DNA of 6,684 nucleotides from Eubacteriales Family XIII. Incertae Sedis bacterium (lineage in GTDB: Bacteria > Bacillota > Clostridia > Peptostreptococcales > Anaerovoracaceae), in contig JAIRTJ010000080.1 of the NCBI GenBank assembly GCA_031254995.1, forward strand, positions 1-6,684, written 5' to 3'. Position 1 is the stretch's first letter. Every line of letters starts with the position of its first letter. Shown piece by piece: positions 1 to 5,425 of this stretch. The notes beneath the pieces were generated by a model. It had not been told where the DNA came from and ran no database searches. It worked only from the letters and a program-made list of their open reading frames with translations. The translations under genes and the position numbers were made by a program.

Positions 1-808
1 AGAGAATCACGCGAGAGACGGGCTGCGCGCCGTCGAGAACGTCGATGATCAACGGAAGCGTCTCCCTCGCCGTGATCTCATTGCCTGCGGCGAGACCCAA
101 CTGTTGGAGATACGAGGCGAACGGTATCTCGTTCACCTCCATGAGGATGTTCTCCTGCGATTTCGTAACCGTGACGGCGCGAGGCATAATGTTTTCCTCC
201 GCTACGGACGCCATGAGGAAACGCGGAGTCAAATTGCCGTACATGAGAACTATGCCGACCCTATCCCATGAATAATCACCGTTGAAAAAGCTGCGCGCCT
301 TCGCAAAATCCACCGTATGATCCACCGCCAGGCAACCGAAATTCGGTACGCCGTCCGACGCTTCATCCAACCAGTTGACCAGTTGATCGAATCCTATCGT
401 TTGAAGCATGGGCGCATACGTGAGCATCATCTTTGGTTTTTCGGCGTATGCGGACGCCGCCGCCTTATAGCTCTGTTTGATTCTAGTCTCCTGATCTTCC
501 GACAGGGGCGGCGAATAGCAGGCTCGGAAGGATACGTCGTCGCTCGTGAGAACCTGTATCGCCAATCCCAATCCGCCGCGATCGGACTGCGTACCGCAGA
601 ACATCGTCGTGGTTCCTATGAGATCAAAGGGCAAAGCATCGGAGAGGGCTTCAACGATTCCGTTGTCCAAAAATTCGGAATAACAGTTCACGATGGCGAT
701 TGAATTCTTTCTCCTGTTGATGTCCAAATCCAATTCGTTCATAATCTGCGATACCGCCAACGCGACGTCGTCGAGTTCTTCTGTATACGCATTCAATGTT
801 GTAATCAT
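1..808 (-). CDS. FIST-domain sensory protein (FIST_N plus start of FIST_C), 3' end outside window
   Basis: This open frame starts at ATG 808 and runs 269 codons without a stop to the left edge, so the C-terminus is missing. GAGGGG lies 4 bases before the ATG. There is no signal peptide or membrane segment in the visible part, so it is probably cytosolic. Residues about 35-170 fit a FIST N-domain: a strand IAIVNCYSEF (37-46), then DLIGTTTMFCG (62-72), corresponding to the family's 'iG.ts.g' strand. Residues about 174-239 fit the FIST boundary and C-domain: FFNGDYSWDRVGIVLMYG (174-191), then PRAVTVTKSQENILMEVNEI (209-228) and PFASYLQQLG (229-238), matching the family pattern of 'vT...gn.i.eldg.pa...l...lg'. 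FIST domains are sensory modules found alone or joined to chemotaxis, GGDEF or kinase outputs; any output domain here would be beyond the window. A promoter precedes it. The FIST call is by recognised pattern only. Confidence 0.82.
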   Translation of the reverse strand, partial: MITTLNAYTEELDDVALAVSQIMNELDLDINRRKNSIAIVNCYSEFLDNGIVEALSDALPFDLIGTTTMFCGTQSDRGGLGLAIQVLTSDDVSFRACYSPPLSEDQETRIKQSYKAAASAYAEKPKMMLTYAPMLQTIGFDQLVNWLDEASDGVPNFGCLAVDHTVDFAKARSFFNGDYSWDRVGIVLMYGNLTPRFLMASVAEENIMPRAVTVTKSQENILMEVNEIPFASYLQQLGLAAGNEITARETLPLIIDVLDGAQPVSRVIL

Positions 809-810
809 AT

Positions 811-818
811 TTCCCCTC
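811..818 (-). promoter_or_regulatory. Ribosome binding site of the FIST gene
   Basis: Read on the minus strand this is GAGGGGAA, with the GAGGGG core 4 bases from ATG 808. It supports this ATG as the start of the FIST protein. Confidence 0.6.
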
Positions 819-858
819 ATTCTCCCTTACGCAACAAACAGCACCGTGGCTATCCTAC

Positions 859-887
859 ATTATACCCGATTGCCGAATTTTGAACAG
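859..887 (-). promoter_or_regulatory. Predicted sigma-70-type promoter for the FIST gene
   Basis: In the 100 bp gap between iorB and the FIST gene, the minus strand has a perfect -10 box TATAAT (859-864). A weak -35 candidate, CTGTTC (882-887), lies 17 bases upstream; TGTTCA (881-886) at 16 bases is the alternative. Initiation would fall near 851-853, giving a leader of about 45 bases before ATG 808. The surrounding gap is AT-richer than the genes. The -35 is poor, so an activator may be needed, or the -10 could be chance. I see no convincing terminator between iorB and this site, so read-through from upstream is also possible. Confidence 0.55.
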
Positions 888-908
888 CCCCTTTTCGATA
901 AAGAATCC

Positions 909-1502
909 TCACGCGCCGAAACCCGCGGCGAATGCCTTTCTGTTGACGTCGAGGAAAGCGGGTTTCATGTTTTTGCGCAAGATCGCATCCCATTCGACAT
1001 TCCCGAGCGCGACGGACGCGGAGGAGACAGCCTTCGCCGCCGCGCCCAGCAGTACGATGTTCATGGTGCGCGCGTTGCCCAAACCTTCCGCGATCTCGGC
1101 GGCGCGCAACACGGTGACATCCGCCTTTGCGGACAGTTCTTCCAATATGCCCTCCGGATAGATCGCCTCTCCTGTGAGGATGGGGGCGGAGGGTATCTCG
1201 AAATCGTTGACTATCATCTTGCCGCCGGGTTTCAGGTATTCGAGCCATCGCAGGGCTTCCATCTTCTCGAAAGCTATGATGATGTCCGCCTCGCCGCGCC
1301 CGACGATGGGCGCATTGACCTTCGAGCCGTATCGTATCTGCGTGCTGACGCTGCCGCCTCGCTGCGACATACCGTGTATCTCCGACATCTTCACGTCGAA
1401 ACCCGCGGACACAAGACCCTCCGAAAGTATCTTGCTTGCCAGTATGGTTCCCTGGCCGCCGACTCCCACCAACAATATGGCCGTGACGGAATCCTTTTTC
1501 AT
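909..1502 (-). CDS. iorB: Indolepyruvate:ferredoxin oxidoreductase, beta subunit
   Basis: This 197-residue protein has the usual length for IorB, a member of the pyruvate/ketoisovalerate oxidoreductase gamma-subunit family. The N-terminus carries the nucleotide-fold signature GVGGQGT (13-19) after a hydrophobic strand. The family-typical block SEIHGMSQRGGSV follows at 40-52, then VGRGEADIIIAFEKMEALRW (67-86). With IorA it forms the cytoplasmic enzyme that converts indolepyruvate and other aryl pyruvates plus CoA to aryl-acetyl-CoA, CO2 and reduced ferredoxin. It contains no thiamine site or iron-sulfur cysteine motif of its own; those are in IorA. Its ATG is 6 bases past the iorA stop and its Shine-Dalgarno site lies inside the iorA 3' end, so the two are probably translationally coupled and made in equal amounts. 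Paralogous 2-oxoacid oxidoreductase gamma subunits are similar, but the adjacent IorA settles the name. Confidence 0.93.
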   Translation of the reverse strand: MKKDSVTAILLVGVGGQGTILASKILSEGLVSAGFDVKMSEIHGMSQRGGSVSTQIRYGSKVNAPIVGRGEADIIIAFEKMEALRWLEYLKPGGKMIVNDFEIPSAPILTGEAIYPEGILEELSAKADVTVLRAAEIAEGLGNARTMNIVLLGAAAKAVSSASVALGNVEWDAILRKNMKPAFLDVNRKAFAAGFGA

Positions 1503-1508
1503 TCTGCA

Positions 1509-3314
1509 TTACTCCTTTAACGAGATGGCGTCGAACGGACAGACCTGTTCGCAAACGCCGCAACCGGTACACATATTTTCGTTGATGAAGACGGTATCGC
1601 CGCCGCCGTATATGGCGGGACAGCCCGTCTTCACACAGAGCTTGCATCGCGTACACTTCTCTTCGTCGACGACGCAGACGCCGCGCGGTTCGCCGAATTC
1701 CAGCAAATCCCGCTCGCTGAATCGTTTCAGGACGCAGGGTCTGCGCGTGACGATGACGGAAGCCGCGTCATCCGCCAGAGCTTCATCGAGGGCCTTATTC
1801 ACGGCGTTCAAATCCAAGGGATCGATCACGCGTATGCGATCCTCCCTTATACCGACGGCTTTGCACAATTCGGGGATGTCGACCTCCGGCGCCGCTTCAC
1901 CCGTAAGGGTGAAGCCGGAGCCCGGGTTTTGCTGTTGACCGGTCATGGCCGTGATGCGGTTGTCCAATATGACGGTCACGATATTGCTCCCGTTGAACAC
2001 TGCGTTCATCAAACCCGTGACGCCGGAATGGAAAAATGTGGAATCACCTATGACGGCTGCTACCCGGGCGTCCTGACCGCTCTCCTTGAACGCTTTCGCG
2101 GCTCCGTGACCCGCGCCTATGCTGCCGCCCATGCAGAAACAGGAGTCCATGGACGAGAGCGGCGGCGCCGATCCGAGCGTATAGCATCCGATGTCTCCGG
2201 ATACGAGGACATTTTTCCGCTTTGACAAACCCCAAAAAAGTCCTCGATGAGGACAACCCGCGCAGAGCGTCGGCGGACGCGGCACGGCTTTCATGTCGGA
2301 ATTCAGCGTCTCCGCGCGCTCTCCGAACACCGCGAAGCGCACGATATCCGTATTCAGCTCATCCCACACAGGAATGCGCTCCTTTCCGACGCAATCGATT
2401 CCTGCGGCCTTGATGCGCGTCTCCATGAACGCATCCAACTCCTCAACGATATATAGCTTGTCGACTTCCTCCGCGAATTCGCGTATGAGGTCGATCGGCA
2501 TCGGCCAAGTCAATCCCAGTTTCAGATAGGACGCTCTGCCTCCGAACACATCGCGCGCATATTGATATGCCGCGCCCGCGCTTACGACGCCGATGCGCTC
2601 GCCCTCGCCGGGTTCGCTCGCCCTCTCGATTCGGTTCACGCCGACGCGCACCGCCTCCGCGTTCGCGTAGGACAGTTCCTGCTCTAGGCGTTCCGTGAGC
2701 TTAGCGCGCATCGCGCGAGCGTTGGCCGGCGTTGCGACGAATTTGCGGATATTTCGCTCGTAGATTTTGTGAGGGGCCGGCGTCCGTTCGCCCAGCGTCA
2801 CAATGCTCTTGCTGTGGCAGATGCGCGTGGTCATCCTGAGCATGACCGGTGTATCGAATCTCTCCGAGAGTTCAAAACCCAACTTCATGTATTCCAACGT
2901 TTCGGCGCTGTCGGACGGTTCGAGCATGAGAACCTTCGCCGCCTCCGCGTAATGGCGATTGTCCTGCTCGTTTTGCGAGCTGTGCAAGCCCGGATCATCT
3001 GCGGACACCAAGACCATTCCGCCGTTTACGCCCGTATACGCGAACGTGAACAAGGGATCCGCCGCCACGTTTACGCCCCCATGCTTCAGTGCCGCCAAGG
3101 ATCGCACGCCGGCCATGGACGCGCCGATGGCCGCCTCCATAGCTGTCTTCTCGTTCGGAGCCCATTCGGCATAAAGATCGCTCTTGTATTCCGCCAAGTT
3201 TTCCAATATCTCCGTACTCGGCGTACCGGGATAGGCCGAAGCGAACGCAAGCCCGGCCTCCCAAGCGCCGCGCGCCGCCGCCTCATTTCCCGTCATCAAC
3301 CGTCTTTCGCTCAT
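1509..3314 (-). CDS. iorA: Indolepyruvate:ferredoxin oxidoreductase, alpha subunit
   Basis: This 601-residue protein is the catalytic subunit and is full length for IorA. The N-terminal part has the family signature LMTGNEAAARGAWEAG (6-21) and YPGTPSTEI (28-36), the pyrimidine-binding type domain of thiamine-diphosphate enzymes. CAGCPHRG (351-358) is a hallmark of the family. The diphosphate/Mg site is GDIGCYTLG (373-381) and GDSTFFHSG (423-431), with LDNRITAMTG at 450-459. The C-terminus is a 2x[4Fe-4S] ferredoxin domain: Cys554, 557, 560 and 565, then Cys582, 585, 588 and 592. The pattern CX2CX2CX4CP followed by CX2CX2CX3CP is intact. It decarboxylates aryl pyruvates and passes electrons to ferredoxin during aromatic amino-acid fermentation. 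I chose ATG 3314 because an ATG four codons upstream (3326) touches the Shine-Dalgarno site, and homologues begin close to the GNEA motif. Confidence 0.95.
   Translation of the reverse strand: MSERRLMTGNEAAARGAWEAGLAFASAYPGTPSTEILENLAEYKSDLYAEWAPNEKTAMEAAIGASMAGVRSLAALKHGGVNVAADPLFTFAYTGVNGGMVLVSADDPGLHSSQNEQDNRHYAEAAKVLMLEPSDSAETLEYMKLGFELSERFDTPVMLRMTTRICHSKSIVTLGERTPAPHKIYERNIRKFVATPANARAMRAKLTERLEQELSYANAEAVRVGVNRIERASEPGEGERIGVVSAGAAYQYARDVFGGRASYLKLGLTWPMPIDLIREFAEEVDKLYIVEELDAFMETRIKAAGIDCVGKERIPVWDELNTDIVRFAVFGERAETLNSDMKAVPRPPTLCAGCPHRGLFWGLSKRKNVLVSGDIGCYTLGSAPPLSSMDSCFCMGGSIGAGHGAAKAFKESGQDARVAAVIGDSTFFHSGVTGLMNAVFNGSNIVTVILDNRITAMTGQQQNPGSGFTLTGEAAPEVDIPELCKAVGIREDRIRVIDPLDLNAVNKALDEALADDAASVIVTRRPCVLKRFSERDLLEFGEPRGVCVVDEEKCTRCKLCVKTGCPAIYGGGDTVFINENMCTGCGVCEQVCPFDAISLKE
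1512..1518 (-). promoter_or_regulatory. Ribosome binding site of iorB inside the iorA 3' end
   Basis: AAAGGAG on the minus strand forms the last sense codons of iorA (Lys-Glu) directly before its TAA at 1509-1511, and lies 9 bases from the iorB ATG. This arrangement favours coupling of iorA termination to iorB initiation. Confidence 0.75.
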
Positions 3315-3326
3315 CTCTCGCGTCAT

Positions 3327-3334
3327 CCTCCTTT
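3327..3334 (-). promoter_or_regulatory. Strong ribosome binding site that decides the iorA start
   Basis: AAAGGAGG on the minus strand is a near-perfect anti-16S match. It abuts the ATG at 3326-3324 with no spacer, which is too close for normal initiation. The in-frame ATG at 3314-3312 is 12 bases away, long but usable. This favours the shorter 601-residue IorA over a 605-residue form. Confidence 0.65.
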
Positions 3335-3364
3335 GAAACGCCTCACCCCTTGATCTCGTTATCT

Positions 3365-3379
3365 ACATCGCGCCGATGT
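3365..3379 (-). repeat. Small perfect inverted repeat just past the TPR gene stop
   Basis: Six-base arms ACATCG and CGATGT flank a 3-base loop. The arm overlaps the TGA of the TPR gene (3379-3381) by one base. No T-run follows on the minus strand, so it is not an ordinary intrinsic terminator. It could be a short mRNA hairpin between the TPR gene and iorA, or simply chance. Confidence 0.3.
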
Positions 3380-4485
3380 CATGACGTCCCCTTCCGAATC
3401 AGGGCGATCTTATCTCTATATTTCTTCGCCATATCCGCTCGTCCCTCCGCATCGTACAGCGAGATCAACTCCTCCATCGTCTCCGTATGCGTGCCGTTCA
3501 GCTTCAGAACCTCGAGAAACGCCTCCTCCGCCGCCTCTATGCATCCCGTATTCAAGTAGGCCTCGCCCAGATAATACCACAGCGGCCACCAATCCTTGTA
3601 GACGCTTTCCCTGAACGGAACCAAGATGCGAATGCCCTCCTCCCAACGGGACGAGAGCACCGCGTTGTATCCTCGCTCGATCTCCATGGGCGTCCGTATC
3701 TGCTCCATGCGACGGCGTACCTCGCGCCGATCCTTCGCCACGCGGGAATGCGGAAGGAAGCTCTCCCATGCCAAGTATGCTTTAGTATACAAGCCCAGAT
3801 TTAGGTACATATAGCCAAGATAATACCAACCTTGCCCAAATCTGGGATGAAGTTCCGTGAGCGACTCCAGATAATCCAAGGACTCGGCCTTGAAATTGCC
3901 GATGTATTCCGCGTCGTTGCTCTTGTTGTACATGGCGCGACACACCCTCGCGTAACCGTACATGGCCGCGAGATCGTCCGGTCTCATGACCAAGGCTGCG
4001 CGAAAGCAGATACAGGCAGCATCGAAATCCTCGCCGTCCGCGGCGTTTTTCGCTTTTCGCACCAATGCTTCCGGCGCGCGCTTACCAAGAAATCGCGTCA
4101 GGAAAGCCATATACGCCTCCGCGAATCGAAACTTGGGATCTATGCCCATCACGCGAGCCATATTCTCGCCGATCAAGCTGACGGACAACCCCTTTTCGTC
4201 GCGAAATCCCTCCAAATCCTCCTTGCGAAGAGGCACGGGAACGCCGCTCATGAGATCGTCCAACTTCGAAGTCTTCAAATAGGATTCCGAAAATTCATCG
4301 AAGATGAATTCGTCCATGTATCCGATGAGATACGGGCGTATCCGATCAGGTCGCTTTGCCAACTCCCGTTCGGAAGCCGGTCGCTTCAAGGCGTTTTCGC
4401 GCGCCCGCATATCGCGTTCCTCTCGTTTGTCCGAACGTTTGACGATTTTCGGACTTCGCTTGTCCAAACGTTTGATTTCAGCCAT
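3379..4485 (-). CDS. TPR-repeat protein of unknown function
   Basis: This is a 368-residue protein with no family name I recognise. Residues 1-50 are very rich in Lys, Arg and Glu, with no signal peptide or membrane helix, so it is probably cytosolic with a charged, perhaps disordered, N-terminus. Residues about 50-135 are a non-repeat region with many aromatic and acidic residues (IGYMDEFIFDEFSESYL, 54-70). From about 140 it becomes helical-repeat sequence: one TPR-like pair at 141-186 (AACICFRAALVMRPDDLAAM, 156-175), another at 213-245 (GWYYLGYMYLNLGLYTKAYL, 219-238), and the clearest at 299-359 (LWYYLGEAYLNTGCIEAAEE, 302-321). TPRs bind protein partners. The start is fixed by an in-frame TGA three codons upstream (4492-4494); GAGGAG lies 10 bases before the ATG. 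It sits between the radical SAM gene and iorA on the same strand, but no functional link can be read from sequence. Confidence 0.8.
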   Translation of the reverse strand: MAEIKRLDKRSPKIVKRSDKREERDMRARENALKRPASERELAKRPDRIRPYLIGYMDEFIFDEFSESYLKTSKLDDLMSGVPVPLRKEDLEGFRDEKGLSVSLIGENMARVMGIDPKFRFAEAYMAFLTRFLGKRAPEALVRKAKNAADGEDFDAACICFRAALVMRPDDLAAMYGYARVCRAMYNKSNDAEYIGNFKAESLDYLESLTELHPRFGQGWYYLGYMYLNLGLYTKAYLAWESFLPHSRVAKDRREVRRRMEQIRTPMEIERGYNAVLSSRWEEGIRILVPFRESVYKDWWPLWYYLGEAYLNTGCIEAAEEAFLEVLKLNGTHTETMEELISLYDAEGRADMAKKYRDKIALIRKGTS

Positions 4486-4495
4486 TCGCCTTCAT

Positions 4496-4501
4496 CTCCT
4501 C
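4496..4501 (-). promoter_or_regulatory. Ribosome binding site of the TPR gene
   Basis: GAGGAG on the minus strand lies 10 bases before ATG 4485. A second, weaker AAGG lies 3 bases before the ATG (4489-4492). The rest of the 54 bp gap to the radical SAM gene is GC-rich, and I see no promoter or terminator in it. Confidence 0.5.
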
Positions 4502-4539
4502 ATTCGACCGCCGCTCGCGCTTCTCGCCTCCGCACCGCA

Positions 4540-5412
4540 TTACAACATGCGCAGTCGCTCATCCTTCAACAGATCGTCGCGATTTCTCACGCTCCTCAAC
4601 TCCGCCAACATGGATTCCTTGTCGGAGGGCAAGGTTCCTCGCAACGAAAGATAGTTTGACGCGTGATTGCTGCGAAATACGCAGTCTTTTTTAGCATCCG
4701 TATGCTCCAACAGCATGATGGTCTCCTCCACCGCGCCGAGAGGGGAGAGCAATCTAAAACGCCCGGACAGTATGTCCTCGTACAGCGGCGCACTCGGTTC
4801 CGCCATCAATGTGAGCAGACCCACGTATGACGGCTGCGCCTCGCCGATCATGCGTCCTGTGGAAACTGCGTGCTCCTCCCATCCGTCCGAACCCGAAAGA
4901 CCCGAGATGAATGTAACTGAGGCGTTGATCTTTGCCGACTCGATGACGCGTATCGCCTCCGTGATCTCAGCCGCGCCGACACCCTTCTTTACGGCCTTGA
5001 GCACCCGATCGCTGCCCGATTCCGCGCCTATGTAGATGATGCCCAAGCCCTCGTCCCGCAAAGCGGCCAAGCGATGCGCGCCCTTGCGCAAGACATCCTG
5101 CGGCGAACCGTAGACGCCGCCCCTCTCGCATTCGGGGAACAGCGTCCCGATCTTCGACAATATCGCCTTCAGATCATCGTCCGAGAGGATGAGGGCATCA
5201 CCGTCGGCCAAGAAGATCCGACCGACCCTGCCGTAACGCCTGCGCGCGTCCTCCAAATCCTCAACGATCTCCTCGCGTTTGCGCACGCGAAAGCGTTTGT
5301 CCTTGAACATGCTGCAAAAAGTGCATTCATTGTGCGCGCAACCGATCGTCGCCTGTACGATCAGGCTGTGAGCCTCGCTGGGCGGCCTGAATATGTTGCC
5401 CTCATATCTCAT
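4540..5412 (-). CDS. Radical SAM protein, uncharacterised family with CX4CX2C cluster motif
   Basis: This 290-residue protein opens with FRPPSEAHSLIVQATIGC and a cysteine triad at Cys25, Cys30 and Cys33. The spacing CX4CX2C differs from the textbook CX3CX2C but is regular in this subgroup, whose members commonly read 'TIGC.HN.CTFC..Y.dK.FR'; here the block is TIGCAHNECTFCSMFKDKRF (22-41). These cysteines should hold the 4Fe-4S cluster that cleaves S-adenosylmethionine. Further core motifs are FLADGDALILS (67-77) and IYIGAESGSDRVLKAVKKG (126-144), with VTFISGLSG at 166-174. The C-terminal SNHASNYLSLRGTLPSDKE (248-266) is also typical of the subgroup. No second cluster motif is evident, so it is probably a single-cluster enzyme. 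Substrate and product are unknown. It starts 14 bases after the argS stop, with GGGAG 6 bases before its ATG, and is probably cotranscribed with argS. Confidence 0.9.
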   Translation of the reverse strand: MRYEGNIFRPPSEAHSLIVQATIGCAHNECTFCSMFKDKRFRVRKREEIVEDLEDARRRYGRVGRIFLADGDALILSDDDLKAILSKIGTLFPECERGGVYGSPQDVLRKGAHRLAALRDEGLGIIYIGAESGSDRVLKAVKKGVGAAEITEAIRVIESAKINASVTFISGLSGSDGWEEHAVSTGRMIGEAQPSYVGLLTLMAEPSAPLYEDILSGRFRLLSPLGAVEETIMLLEHTDAKKDCVFRSNHASNYLSLRGTLPSDKESMLAELRSVRNRDDLLKDERLRML

Positions 5413-5418
5413 CGAAAT

Positions 5419-5423
5419 CTCCC
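5419..5423 (-). promoter_or_regulatory. Ribosome binding site of the radical SAM gene
   Basis: GGGAG on the minus strand is 6 bases from ATG 5412 and two bases past the argS stop (5426-5428). The 13-base gap is too short to hold a separate promoter, which supports cotranscription with argS. Confidence 0.65.
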
Positions 5424-5425
5424 GT

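Noticed and set aside
317..703. Plus-strand frame of 128 codons in the left part of the window
   Set aside because: The minus strand here carries the 269-codon FIST frame with a good start, ribosome site and upstream promoter, which explains this region better.
881..904. Possible intrinsic terminator after iorB (CGAAAA...TTCG symmetry)
   Set aside because: The arms are only about four bases, the stem would be weak, and no T-run follows on the minus strand.
693..1520. Long plus-strand open frame of 275 codons opposite iorB
   Set aside because: It lies antisense to iorB and part of the FIST gene, both with clear family motifs. Its translation shows no recognisable domain and is rich in Arg, His and Asp, as expected for the reverse frame of GC-biased codons.
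850..1656. Minus-strand frame of 268 codons overlapping iorB and the iorA end
   Set aside because: It is out of frame with both Ior subunits, is very rich in Arg and Gly, and has no domain signature.
2769..3353. Plus-strand frame of 194 codons opposite the iorA 5' half
   Set aside because: It is antisense to a well-conserved catalytic gene and has no motif or good ribosome site of its own.
3315..3378. Possible promoter before iorA (TAGATA-like sequence)
   Set aside because: The match to a -10 box is poor and no -35 lies at a suitable distance, so cotranscription with the upstream genes is simpler.
3832..4659. Plus-strand open frame of 275 codons across the TPR and radical SAM genes
   Set aside because: It spans two opposite-strand genes and their gap, has no recognisable motif, and is best explained as a shadow frame produced by codon bias.
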